Part shown: positions 1-8,344 of the stretch, in pieces
How positions within the stretch are numbered: position 1 is the first letter of the stretch
How the letters are laid out: each line of letters opens with the position of its first letter
DNA from: Novosphingobium sp. 18050
GTDB taxonomy: Bacteria > Pseudomonadota > Alphaproteobacteria > Sphingomonadales > Sphingomonadaceae
Assembly: GCF_902706195.1 (NCBI RefSeq)
Contig: NZ_CACSJO010000001.1
Coordinates: 62,001 to 126,000, forward strand
Direction: 5' to 3'
Length of the DNA stretch: 64,000 nucleotides
The notes under the pieces: generated by a model
Told to the model about the DNA's origin: nothing
The model's database searches: none
The model's input: only the letters and a program-made list of their open reading frames with translations
Program-made: the position numbers and the translations under genes

Positions 1-1
1 C

Positions 2-268
2 GCGTTCCAGAAATCGCGCGCTGCTTTCGTCGGCACCGAAACGCGCAATATCGCGCTGTTGCTGATCGTCACGGCTGCCATGGTACTTTTTGCAGCGATG
101 GCTCTCGTGGTGGGCACAGTGATCGCGCTTGGACCTTTGATCGGACCTTGGGGTGCGATGGCGCTGGTCACGCTGGCGCTCGCTGTTTTTGCAGTATTAT
201 GCGCATGGAATGCCAAAGCGCGGCTACGGCGCATGATGACGATCATCGGCGGGAAAGACGAAACCTGA
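2..268 (+). CDS. Small membrane protein, phage-holin-like family (5' end cut by the window)
   Basis: The reading frame is already open at the left edge, so the start lies outside the window; 88 residues are visible. Two hydrophobic segments (about residues 18-44 and 50-68) separated by a Gly/Pro turn, followed by a basic tail (KARLRRMM), make it a small integral membrane protein. The pattern resembles the putative holin-X/DUF1469 family, which in non-phage settings is a common inner-membrane protein of unknown role. It is followed closely by two other small membrane proteins on the same strand, so the three probably form one transcript. The family name is inference; membrane location is well supported. 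Confidence 0.55.
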   Translation, partial: AFQKSRAAFVGTETRNIALLLIVTAAMVLFAAMALVVGTVIALGPLIGPWGAMALVTLALAVFAVLCAWNAKARLRRMMTIIGGKDET

Positions 269-284
269 TGAGGTGTTGGGGGCG

Positions 285-578
285 ATGAGCAGGTTGGCAG
301 CACAAGTCATCGCCGACCGCGCGGCGCGCGATGCGGCGCGTGTCCGGTTCGATGGGCACTATCAGGTCTTCAAGGCCGACATGGATGAGCGCGGAATCGG
401 CGGGCGACTCGCTGATGAGGCAATGGAGCAGGCGGCGCTGATGTTCGACGAGGCCGTCGCCGTGGTCGAGGAGCATCCCGGCGCGGTCGGCGGAACCTTG
501 GCGGTTCTGGTGCTTTGGTTAGTAAGAAATCCTCTAATGGCCTGGGTCAAGGATACCTTCGACCTCGGCTCTCAATAA
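285..578 (+). CDS. Small single-span membrane protein of unknown function
   Basis: A 97-residue protein. The N-terminal two thirds are charged and helical (RAARDAARVRFDGHYQVFK), and one hydrophobic segment near residues 70-86 (GGTLAVLVLWLVRNPL) suggests a C-terminal membrane anchor. I chose the ATG; a GTG four codons upstream (273) is an alternative and sits nearer the GAGG-like sequence overlapping the preceding stop region. It lies between two other small membrane proteins. I do not recognise a named family. Confidence 0.6.
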   Translation: MSRLAAQVIADRAARDAARVRFDGHYQVFKADMDERGIGGRLADEAMEQAALMFDEAVAVVEEHPGAVGGTLAVLVLWLVRNPLMAWVKDTFDLGSQ

Positions 579-589
579 GGAGCCTCCCG

Positions 590-1180
590 GTGAGCAAAAC
601 CGATTCCTCCACGACCGATGCATCCAAGGGTGGATCCAAGAGTACGAATGTCGTCGCCCTGCCCGCCAAGCCGGTAGAGCAGCGTCCTTCGGAAAAGGTC
701 ATCGCCTTCGTGAAGCGCCATCCGGTAATAACCGTTGCCGGCGGCGTAGCGGTAGGCATCGCAATAAGCGCACTGCTTCCGCGCCGGGTGACCCGGATGG
801 TTCCGCGCCGTGCGAGTCGCAAGCTGCTGAGCAAGGCAGTCGATCTTGCTGAAGTGGCTGGCGCGGCAGGTGTCGTGCTGAGCAAGCAGGCTGGCGACAA
901 GGCCCATGACGTGGGCGTGGGTGCGCGCAAGCAGGCATCCTTTCTCGCTGACAAGGCTGAGAAGGCTGGCGGTATCGCCGTTCTCAATCTCGAAAAATAC
1001 GGCCTTGCCGCTGTCGCTGCGGCAAGTGCGTTTGGACGCGCCACCGCCAAGCGCGCCAGCCAGCTCGGCGACGTTGCGGCAGATGCCGCGCACCGCATTG
1101 GTGACTCGGCCGCGGAACGCTCTGCCAAGGTGATCGACATGGCCGAAGACCTCAAGGCACGGTCAAAATCGCGTCACTGA
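590..1180 (+). CDS. Basic, alanine-rich membrane-anchored protein of unknown function
   Basis: Start is a GTG preceded by an AAGGAG ribosome binding site at a good distance; upstream codons in the same frame overlap the previous gene and are unlikely to be used. The 196-residue product has a Ser/Thr-rich N-terminus, one hydrophobic segment around residues 45-62 (VITVAGGVAVGIAISALL) and a long Ala/Lys-rich helical tail. This layout (short span plus amphipathic helices) is seen in DUF883/YqjD-like stress or ribosome-tethering proteins and in sphingomonad proteins of unknown role. No specific function can be assigned. It ends the three-gene group of small membrane proteins. Confidence 0.65.
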   Translation: MSKTDSSTTDASKGGSKSTNVVALPAKPVEQRPSEKVIAFVKRHPVITVAGGVAVGIAISALLPRRVTRMVPRRASRKLLSKAVDLAEVAGAAGVVLSKQAGDKAHDVGVGARKQASFLADKAEKAGGIAVLNLEKYGLAAVAAASAFGRATAKRASQLGDVAADAAHRIGDSAAERSAKVIDMAEDLKARSKSRH

Positions 1181-1310
1181 GCGTCATAATTGATAATGAC
1201 TTGCGGCATCAGATAAAGTCTGCGTCGCGAGGGCGATGAACCCTTGCGGCGCAACCTGACTAAAATTATAGGGTCCGCATCTCCCCCATCCAGGAAAGCG
1301 GCCCTCACTC

Positions 1311-1532
1311 ATGCAGAAGCTTCACCTCGTCATGGGCGGCCGGGTAAAGGACCCGCGCAGCCTCGAATTCGTCGACCTCAAGGAACTGGACCTCGTCGGA
1401 GTCTATCCGGACTTCGCCTCCGCCCAGGAAGCTTGGAAGTCCAGCGCGCAGCGCACTGTAGACGATGCGGAAATGAAGTACGTTATCGTGCATCTGCACC
1501 GTCTGCTTCAGCCCGATCTCACCGAAGACTGA
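1311..1532 (+). CDS. DUF4170 family protein
   Basis: A 73-residue soluble protein beginning MQKLHLVMGGRV and containing LVGVYPDFASAQEAW and a C-terminal VIVHLHRLLQP. This short beta-alpha-beta pattern is typical of the DUF4170 family, widespread in alphaproteobacteria and without an assigned biochemical role. An AGGAAAG sequence lies upstream of the ATG. The gene stands alone, converging on greA, with a perfect palindromic terminator between the two. Family identity is recognised from the sequence; function is unknown. Confidence 0.75.
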   Translation: MQKLHLVMGGRVKDPRSLEFVDLKELDLVGVYPDFASAQEAWKSSAQRTVDDAEMKYVIVHLHRLLQPDLTED

Positions 1533-1568
1533 GATACGGTGCTCACGCCGGACACCAAACGGCGACAG

Positions 1569-1610
1569 ACAACAAAAAAGGCCGGCATCGCTGCCGGCCT
1601 TTTTTGTTGT
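1569..1610. terminator. Bidirectional rho-independent terminator between the DUF4170 gene and greA
   Basis: A perfect 19-base-pair inverted repeat (arms 1569-1587 and 1592-1610) with a TCGC loop. The GC core GGCCGGCA is flanked by an A-run on the left and a T-run on the right, so the same hairpin gives a U-tract to transcripts from either direction. It lies exactly between the two convergent genes. Confidence 0.93.
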
Positions 1611-1626
1611 CGTAAGAAAATTGAGT

Positions 1627-2103
1627 TCAGATGAACTCGATCTTCTGCACGAGGTAGCACTTGTCGCCCGCAGGAACGGTCACTTCGACCTCTTCCTCTG
1701 CCTTGCGGCCAATCAGCGCCTTGCCCAGCGGCGAGGCGTAGCTGATGCGGCCCACGCGGGCATCTGCCTCGTAAGGACCGACGATCTGGTACTTTACCGG
1801 CTTATCGTCGTCGTCCAGCAGGGTCACAGTCGCCCCGAAGATGATCTTGTCGCTCGTCAGGGTCGCCGGATCGACGATCAGCGAACGGGTAACCTTGTCT
1901 TCCAGATCGGCGACCATCGCCTCGACCTGGCCCTGGCGTTCCTTGGCCGCGTGATATTCGGCGTTTTCGGAAAGGTCGCCATGGGCGCGCGCTTCCTCGA
2001 TTGCGTCGACGATCAGAGGACGCTCTTCACGCAGCGCCTTGAGTTCTGCGGTCAGCCTTGCGTAGCCTTCCGCAAGCATCGGCAGCTTTTCGATACTAGC
2101 CAT
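1627..2103 (-). CDS. greA: Transcription elongation factor GreA
   Basis: GreA rescues backtracked RNA polymerase by stimulating cleavage of the 3' end of the nascent RNA through the secondary channel. The 158-residue length matches the family. The N-terminal antiparallel coiled coil (about 1-75) carries the acidic tip in DLSENAEY (D43, E46), which coordinates the catalytic metal; the C-terminal FKBP-like domain (about 80-158) binds polymerase. The ATG follows an AAGGAAAT ribosome binding site. It lies downstream of carB on the same strand with a 136-base gap, an arrangement common in alphaproteobacteria, so it may be read from the car transcript, its own promoter, or both. Confidence 0.97.
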   Translation of the reverse strand: MASIEKLPMLAEGYARLTAELKALREERPLIVDAIEEARAHGDLSENAEYHAAKERQGQVEAMVADLEDKVTRSLIVDPATLTSDKIIFGATVTLLDDDDKPVKYQIVGPYEADARVGRISYASPLGKALIGRKAEEEVEVTVPAGDKCYLVQKIEFI

Positions 2104-2239
2104 TCTAACGTATTTCCTTCTGCTGCCTCTCCACGATTGACCGACCTTTCAGAAGAATAGTCTCCTGTCCCGCCCCCTCGACATATCGTCGTTAGAAGTC
2201 AGGGCCGATCTGCTGCGATGTGGGGAGGCAAGATCGATT

Positions 2240-5200
2240 TCAGCTATAGTAGTCTTGCAACGAACGCACTTCAAGTTGGCTGCCGCGAATCGTCGCGATC
2301 GCTTCACTTGCAGCCACGCTGGCGGCAGCGGTGGTGAAGATCGAAACCTTGCCCGTGAGCGCCGAAGCGCGGATCGAGGTCGAGTCCTTGAGGCTCTGCC
2401 ACCCTTCGGTGGTGTTGAAGATCAGTGCGATCTCGCCATCGACGATCTTGTCGACGATGTGGGGACGCCCTTCGGCCACCTTGTTCACCACTTCCACCGG
2501 CAGGCCCGCATCGGCGAGATACTTCTGCGTGCCCGAGGTGGCGATTACGCGGAAACCCTGTTCAACCAGCGTGCGGATAGCGGGCAGGATCACCGGCTTG
2601 TCGCTGTCCTTGACCGAGACGAACACGGTGCCCTCGGTGGGCAGGCGCATGCCCGCGCCGAGCTGCGCCTTGGCGAAGGCGGTCGGGAAATCGGCATCGA
2701 TTCCCATGACTTCGCCGGTGGACTTCATTTCGGGGCTGAGCACCGGGTCGACGCCGGGGAAGCGCGCGAAGGGGAACACCGCTTCCTTGACCGCCATGTA
2801 CGGCAGATCGCGCTTGAACGGCGGGAAAGTGTCCAGCATTTCGCCGGCCATGACGCGGCTGGCGATCTTAGCAACCGGCTGGCCGAGCGCCTTGGCGACG
2901 AAAGGCACGGTGCGCGAGGCGCGCGGGTTGACCTCGATGAGGTAGACCTCGCCGTCCTTCACCGCGAACTGGATGTTCATCAGGCCTCGCACACTGAGGC
3001 CAAAGGCCAGTGCTTCGGCCTGACGCTCCATTTCCACGATGATCTCGGGGGGCAGGCTGTAGGGCGGAAGAGTGCAGGCGCTGTCGCCCGAGTGAATGCC
3101 CGCTTCCTCGATGTGCTGCATGACGCCGGCCACGACGACTCGCTCGCCATCGCACAGCGCGTCGACGTCGCACTCGATCGCATCGCGCAGATACTGGTCG
3201 ATCAGCACCGGGGAATCGCCCGAAACCTGGACGGCGGTGGTAATGTAGTCATCGAGCTGCTGCTCGCTGTCGACGATCTCCATCGCGCGGCCACCCAGCA
3301 CATAGCTGGGGCGCATCAGCACCGGGTAACCAATTCGGTTAGCTACGGCGACGGCCTCGTCGCGGCTGCGCGCGATGCCATTAGCGGGCTGCTTGAGCCC
3401 CAGCTTGTCGACCATCGCTGAAAAACGCTCGCGGTCCTCGGAAAGGTCGATCGCGTCGGGGGAAGTCCCCAGGATCGGGATGCCTTCGTCTTCCAGCGCC
3501 TGCGCCAGCTTGAGCGGGGTCTGCCCGCCGAACTGGACGATGACGCCGACGAGTTCGCCTTTCTGCTGTTCGACGCGCAGGATTTCCAGCACGTCCTCGG
3601 CAGTCAGCGGCTCGAAGTAGAGGCGGTCCGAAGTGTCGTAGTCGGTCGAGACGGTCTCGGGGTTGCAGTTGATCATGATCGTTTCGTAGCCGGCCTCGGA
3701 CAGAGCGAAGCAGGCGTGGACGCAGCAGTAATCGAACTCGATCCCCTGACCGATACGGTTGGGACCGCCACCGAGAATCACGATCTTGCGGCGATCGGAC
3801 GGCATGGCCTCGTCTTCGGGCGCACCGAAAATCGGGGCCTCGTAAGTCGAGTACATGTACGGAGTCACCGCCTCGAATTCGGCGGCGCAGCTGTCGATCC
3901 TCTTGAAGACGGGCAAGACGCCCAGCTTGCGGCGCAGCTGGCGCACTTCCTTCTCGCTGGTGGCACCGGCCATGGCGCGAAGCGCATCATGGAGCAGGCC
4001 CGAACGCTTGGCCTGGGTTTCGCCCAGACCGCCGGCCACACCCACCGAACGCACCGCCAAGGTGGCGAGGCGCTTATCCGAAAAGCCCATGGCCTTGAGG
4101 CGGCGCAGGCCGTCCGCATCGATCGGTAACCCGTCCTGAAGGATCTTCGCTTCTTCGGCGATGATCTCTTCGATGTGGCGCAGGAACCACTTGTCGTAAT
4201 GGGTGATCGCGTGGACCTCGTCGACGGTGAAGCCTTCGCGGAAGGCCTGCGCCGCGTTGAGGATACGCTCCGGCGTCGCCTTGGAAAGCGCGGCGGTGAT
4301 CACATCACGCCCTGCGCCTTCGAGCGCCTGTACTCGGTTGAAGCCGTCCAGTCCGGTTTCCAGACCGCGCAGCGCCTTCTGCATCGATTCCTTGAAGTTA
4401 CGACCGATCGCCATGACTTCGCCGACCGACTTCATCGCCGTGGTCAGGTCGTCCTTGGCACCCTTGAACTTCTCGAATGCGAAGCGCGGGATCTTGGTGA
4501 CGACATAGTCGATGGTCGGCTCGAACGCCGCCGGGGTAGCGCCGGTGATCTCGTTGGTGATCTCGTCCAGCGTGTAGCCCACTGCCAGCTTCGCGGCGAC
4601 GCGAGCGATCGGGAAGCCGGTGGCCTTAGAGGCCAACGCCGACGAACGCGAAACGCGCGGGTTCATCTCGATGACGATCAGACGGCCGTCTTTCGGATTC
4701 ACAGCGAACTGGACGTTCGAACCGCCGGTCTCGACACCGATCTCGCGCAGCACCTCGATCGAGGCGGTGCGCATGATCTGGTATTCCTTGTCGGTCAGCG
4801 TCAGCGCCGGAGCGACGGTAATCGAGTCGCCCGTGTGGACGCCCATCGGATCGACGTTCTCGATCGAGCAGATGATGATGCAGTTGTCGTGGCGATCGCG
4901 CACGACTTCCATCTCGTATTCTTTCCAGCCGAGCAGCGATTCCTCGATGAGGACCTCGGTGGTGGGCGAAGCGTCGAGACCCGAGCGCACGATCGCCTCG
5001 AATTCGGCCTTGTTGTAGGCGATGCCGCCGCCGGTGCCGCCCATCGTGAAGCTGGGACGGATGATCGAGGGCAGACCCGTGTCCTCGAGAATCTTGAACG
5101 CTTCGTCCAGCGTATGGGCGACGCCCGAACGCGCCGAATTGAGGCCGATCTTGTCCATCGCCTGGCGGAAACGCTGGCGATCCTCGGCCTTGTCGATGGC

Positions 5201-5563
5201 ATCGGCATCTGCGCCGATCATCTGTACGCCGTACTTCTCCAGGGTGCCGTCATTGAACAGCGCCAGCGCACAGTTCAGCGCGGTCTGGCCGCCCATCGTC
5301 GGAAGCAGCGCATCGGGGCGCTCCTTCTCGATGATGCGGGCGACTATCTCGGGCGAGATCGGCTCGACATACGTCGAGTCGGCCATGTCCGGGTCGGTCA
5401 TGATCGTCGCCGGGTTGGAGTTCACCAGGATGACCCGGTAGCCCTCTTCCTTGAGCGCCTTGATCGCCTGCGTTCCCGAATAGTCAAATTCGCAGGCCTG
5501 GCCGATGATGATCGGGCCGGCGCCGATGACGAGGATCGAGGAGATGTCGGTACGCTTGGGCAT
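2240..5563 (-). CDS. carB: Carbamoyl phosphate synthase large subunit
   Basis: CarB makes carbamoyl phosphate from bicarbonate, two ATP and ammonia channelled from CarA, feeding pyrimidine and arginine synthesis. The 1107-residue protein shows the internal duplication: [17 protein letters not shown] near residue 13 and [16 protein letters not shown] near residue 600 open the two ATP-grasp halves, with [17 protein letters not shown] and [17 protein letters not shown] in the matching places. The last 130 or so residues form the MGS-like allosteric domain. It is slightly longer than the E. coli enzyme (1073 residues), as usual in this group. It follows carA with one unrelated small gene in between. 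Confidence 0.98.
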   Translation of the reverse strand: MPKRTDISSILVIGAGPIIIGQACEFDYSGTQAIKALKEEGYRVILVNSNPATIMTDPDMADSTYVEPISPEIVARIIEKERPDALLPTMGGQTALNCALALFNDGTLEKYGVQMIGADADAIDKAEDRQRFRQAMDKIGLNSARSGVAHTLDEAFKILEDTGLPSIIRPSFTMGGTGGGIAYNKAEFEAIVRSGLDASPTTEVLIEESLLGWKEYEMEVVRDRHDNCIIICSIENVDPMGVHTGDSITVAPALTLTDKEYQIMRTASIEVLREIGVETGGSNVQFAVNPKDGRLIVIEMNPRVSRSSALASKATGFPIARVAAKLAVGYTLDEITNEITGATPAAFEPTIDYVVTKIPRFAFEKFKGAKDDLTTAMKSVGEVMAIGRNFKESMQKALRGLETGLDGFNRVQALEGAGRDVITAALSKATPERILNAAQAFREGFTVDEVHAITHYDKWFLRHIEEIIAEEAKILQDGLPIDADGLRRLKAMGFSDKRLATLAVRSVGVAGGLGETQAKRSGLLHDALRAMAGATSEKEVRQLRRKLGVLPVFKRIDSCAAEFEAVTPYMYSTYEAPIFGAPEDEAMPSDRRKIVILGGGPNRIGQGIEFDYCCVHACFALSEAGYETIMINCNPETVSTDYDTSDRLYFEPLTAEDVLEILRVEQQKGELVGVIVQFGGQTPLKLAQALEDEGIPILGTSPDAIDLSEDRERFSAMVDKLGLKQPANGIARSRDEAVAVANRIGYPVLMRPSYVLGGRAMEIVDSEQQLDDYITTAVQVSGDSPVLIDQYLRDAIECDVDALCDGERVVVAGVMQHIEEAGIHSGDSACTLPPYSLPPEIIVEMERQAEALAFGLSVRGLMNIQFAVKDGEVYLIEVNPRASRTVPFVAKALGQPVAKIASRVMAGEMLDTFPPFKRDLPYMAVKEAVFPFARFPGVDPVLSPEMKSTGEVMGIDADFPTAFAKAQLGAGMRLPTEGTVFVSVKDSDKPVILPAIRTLVEQGFRVIATSGTQKYLADAGLPVEVVNKVAEGRPHIVDKIVDGEIALIFNTTEGWQSLKDSTSIRASALTGKVSIFTTAAASVAASEAIATIRGSQLEVRSLQDYYS

Positions 5564-5613
5564 GGGCTGTCCTGGAGTATCCTGTGTGTCTTATATTAGG
5601 TCGGTGTGGTGGC

Positions 5614-5991
5614 CTAGGCCACCAGCTCGCCGAACGCCTTGTCCCAGTACTCTGGTCCTTCGGCCTTGGCTTTCACAATTATCGTATTCGCCTTCTGCTC
5701 CTCGCGGATCACTTCCCGGAAGCGGTCCGCCTGGAACTGGTGCATCGAGCCGCCGTATTCACCTTCGTTGGTGGACCAGGCGCCCTTCTCGATCATCAGG
5801 TCGATGAACGCCTTGCCGGCTTCCTTCGAGTGCTTGCGCACCTTGGGGCCGAACTTGCGCACGGCCACCGCGACCTTGTCGTCGAAGATGAGCTGAAGCT
5901 CACCGTAAGGGTAGAAGCGCGGCGCCACCGAGAGGTCGGCGGCAGGACCAGCGATGTAGTAAGCGAGCATGTGGTCGACGAGGTCGGTCAT
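5614..5991 (-). CDS. Conserved protein of unknown function encoded between carA and carB
   Basis: I start at the ATG of MTDLVDHMLAYY, which has an AAGGTG ribosome binding site nine bases upstream; a longer frame runs to 6081 but lacks such a site. The 125-residue product appears soluble and mixed alpha/beta with no signal peptide. Blocks include FYPYGELQLIFDDKVAVAV, a basic VRKFGPKVRKHSKEAGKAF stretch and a Tyr/Gly-rich EGEYGGSMHQFQADRF. I do not recognise a family. The position between the two subunits of one enzyme implies co-transcription with carAB, but nothing in the sequence ties it to carbamoyl phosphate chemistry. Confidence 0.8.
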   Translation of the reverse strand: MTDLVDHMLAYYIAGPAADLSVAPRFYPYGELQLIFDDKVAVAVRKFGPKVRKHSKEAGKAFIDLMIEKGAWSTNEGEYGGSMHQFQADRFREVIREEQKANTIIVKAKAEGPEYWDKAFGELVA

Positions 5992-6141
5992 TTCAGGCAC
6001 CTTGTTTTGCAGTTGTCGGATAACGAACTGCATAGGCAAAGTGCGCTGCGGGGTCGAAAGCTCGCTGGGACGCCGCGGCAATGATCGCCGATGCGGGAAA
6101 CGGCGCGGGCGCCATTCCGGGAGCCTGACCCCTGACTGCCA

Positions 6142-7320
6142 TCAACCCAGCATTCCCACGAACTTCTCGAACAGATAGAAGCTGTCCTGCGGGCCAGGGC
6201 TCGCCTCGGGGTGGTACTGCACGCCGAAAGCGCGCTTGCCCTTGATCGAGATGCCGCAGTTGGAACCGTCGAAGAGCGAGACGTGAGTCTCCTCGATGTT
6301 CTCGGGCAGGCTGGTGTTGTCGACTGCGAAGCCGTGGTTCATCGAGGTAATCTCGACAACGCCGTCGCCCAGGCGCTTGACCGGGTGGTTCGCACCACGG
6401 TGGCCCTGGTGCATCTTGCTGGTGGTAGCGCCGGCGGCGAGGCCGAGCATCTGGTGGCCCAGGCAAATGCCGAAGACGGGAACGTCACGCTCGATCAGAG
6501 CCTGGATCACCGGAACCGCGTACTTGCCGGTAGCAGCCGGGTCGCCCGGGCCGTTCGACAGGAACACGCCGGCAGGCTCCAGTGCGAGGATCTGGTCCAG
6601 CGTCGTTTCTGCCGGAACCACGGTGACGCGGGCACCTGCCTTCACGAGATTGCGGAAGATGTTGTCCTTGGCGCCAAAGTCCATGGCGACGACGTGGGGA
6701 CGCGCATCGCCTTCGCCTGCCGCGTTCTCGGCACCGTAACCGGCGTCCAGCGTCCAGATCGAGCCTTCCCAGCCCTCCTGGATCTCGCGGCTGACGATCT
6801 TGGCGAGGTCCATGCCCTCAAGGCCTGGCCATTCCTGCGCACGTTTGATGAGCGCGGGGATGTCGAAGTTGCCCTCGGGATCGTGGGCGATCACCGCGTT
6901 AGGCGCACCGGCCATGCGGATGCGGCGGGTCAGCGCGCGGGTGTCGACGCCCGAAAGGCCGACCTTGCCCTTGCTCGCCAGCCAGGGGCCGAATTCGGCA
7001 TCGGCGCGGAAGCTGGACGAAAGCGTCACTTCCTCGCGGACCACGCAGCCCACGGCACCATCGACTTTCGACTCGAGGTCTTCGTCGTTCACGCCGACGT
7101 TACCGATGTGCGGAAAAGTGAAGGTGACGATCTGGCCCGCATAGGACGGGTCGGTCATCACTTCCTGGTAGCCGGTCATGGCAGTGTTGAAGCACACTTC
7201 ACCAACAGACTCACCGACATGGCCGAAGCCACGGCCCCAGACTACGTGCCCGTCACTGAGGACAAGCACGCCGGTCGCCCCTTCAGGTTTGGGCGCAAGC
7301 GAAGATGCGGCGTCGGCCAT
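6142..7320 (-). CDS. carA: Carbamoyl phosphate synthase small subunit (glutamine amidotransferase)
   Basis: CarA hydrolyses glutamine and passes ammonia to CarB. The N-terminal domain specific to CarA covers about residues 1-205 (TAMTGYQEVMTDPSY near 47-60). A class I glutamine amidotransferase domain follows, with nucleophile C286 in FGICLGHQ and the H370/E372 pair in GVQYHPEASPG. Its 392 residues match the family. It is the first gene of the leftward carA / unknown / carB group and diverges from the YqeY-like gene across a 187-base intergenic region, which must hold both promoters. Confidence 0.97.
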   Translation of the reverse strand: MADAASSLAPKPEGATGVLVLSDGHVVWGRGFGHVGESVGEVCFNTAMTGYQEVMTDPSYAGQIVTFTFPHIGNVGVNDEDLESKVDGAVGCVVREEVTLSSSFRADAEFGPWLASKGKVGLSGVDTRALTRRIRMAGAPNAVIAHDPEGNFDIPALIKRAQEWPGLEGMDLAKIVSREIQEGWEGSIWTLDAGYGAENAAGEGDARPHVVAMDFGAKDNIFRNLVKAGARVTVVPAETTLDQILALEPAGVFLSNGPGDPAATGKYAVPVIQALIERDVPVFGICLGHQMLGLAAGATTSKMHQGHRGANHPVKRLGDGVVEITSMNHGFAVDNTSLPENIEETHVSLFDGSNCGISIKGKRAFGVQYHPEASPGPQDSFYLFEKFVGMLG

Positions 7321-7507
7321 GGTGGGTCGCTCCGTTGCAGGCGTTTTCAGACGTTGTTTGCTAAGGAGCTGCCGCTAGAGATGGTTGTGCACTGCGTCAA
7401 GGCGCGGACGTGCAAAATGCCCCATGCCCTGCTAAGTTTTACGCTGGTTATGCCGGTGCTTTTGCGCCAGCGCCCCCGCTCAACCCAGTCAGGACAACGG
7501 AAAAACA

Positions 7508-7960
7508 ATGCTTCGTGATTCGATCAAGGCCGCGCAGATCTCCGCCATGAAGGCAGGGGAAAAGCAGCGGCTGGCCGCCGTTCGCCTCATCCTTGCCAAG
7601 GTCAAGGACCGCGACATCGAGCTGCGCACCGCCGAAACCACGCCGGACGACGACGCACTGGTGATCGACGTGCTCCAGAAGATGGTGAAGCAGCGCCGCG
7701 AATCGATCCAACTGTTCGAACAGGGCGGCCGCCCCGAGAAAGCCGCCGAGGAACAGGCCGAACTCGAAGTGATCGAGGGCTTCCTCCCCGCCCAGCTCTC
7801 CGAGGAAGAGACCAAGGCCGTGATCGAGGCGATCAAGGCTGAAGTCGGCGCCACGGGCATGAAGGACATGGGCAAGGTCATTGCGCAACTCAAGGCCCGC
7901 CACGGCAGCGAACTCGACATGGGCAAGGCGAGTGGCTGGGTGAAGGCGGCGCTGGCGTAA
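7508..7960 (+). CDS. GatB/YqeY-domain protein
   Basis: A 150-residue free-standing version of the tail domain found at the C-terminus of GatB. It begins with the typical helical MLRDSIKAAQISAMKAGEK and ends with a second helical part carrying GKVIAQLKARHGSELD and ASGWVKAAL. In GatB this domain contacts tRNA; the free-standing YqeY proteins have no settled function. It lies just upstream of an unknown gene and dnaG, the usual alphaproteobacterial position where other bacteria often have rpsU. It is not the amidotransferase subunit itself. Confidence 0.92.
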   Translation: MLRDSIKAAQISAMKAGEKQRLAAVRLILAKVKDRDIELRTAETTPDDDALVIDVLQKMVKQRRESIQLFEQGGRPEKAAEEQAELEVIEGFLPAQLSEEETKAVIEAIKAEVGATGMKDMGKVIAQLKARHGSELDMGKASGWVKAALA

Positions 7961-7969
7961 AACCCCGCC

Positions 7970-8344
7970 GTGGGCCTCTGGCGACGCTATCTCGACTGGC
8001 GCAAACGCAACGTCTTCGCCATCGATACGGGCGGCGATGGCTTTCGCGTTCGGCATGGCCGGGAAACGTGCGAAGTCAGCTGGTCCGGGATCGAAGCCGT
8101 CCTTGCGTTCAAGCGTGATTTGCTGACGGTCGACCGCCTTTGCGTTGCCGTCGTCTCCGATGGTTCGGCCATGGAACTCGACGAGTGTATGGAAGGCTTC
8201 GAGCCTTGGTTGCTCGCGCTTGAAAATCGCCTGGAGATTGCCGGGGAATGGCGCCTCAGGGTTCTGTTCCCCGTCTTCGAGACCAATATGCTTGAAATCT
8301 TTCGCCGCGATCCAATGCCCGCCGGGCTCAGGGAAGCCACCTAA
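7970..8344 (+). CDS. Conserved protein of unknown function upstream of dnaG
   Basis: Starts with GTG nine bases after the YqeY-like gene stop and ends with a TAATG overlap on the dnaG start, so it is translationally tied to dnaG. The 124-residue product is soluble and mixed (FAIDTGGDGFRVRHGRETC, CEVSWSGIEAVLAFKRDLLT), with many acidic residues in DGSAMELDECMEGFEPW. The alternating strands in the first half suggest a small beta-rich fold. No family recognised. Its tight placement makes a real gene very likely. Confidence 0.75.
   Translation: MGLWRRYLDWRKRNVFAIDTGGDGFRVRHGRETCEVSWSGIEAVLAFKRDLLTVDRLCVAVVSDGSAMELDECMEGFEPWLLALENRLEIAGEWRLRVLFPVFETNMLEIFRRDPMPAGLREAT

Noticed and set aside
4175..5599. 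A 474-residue frame opposite carB
   Set aside because: Shadow of carB with no recognisable domain or start signal.
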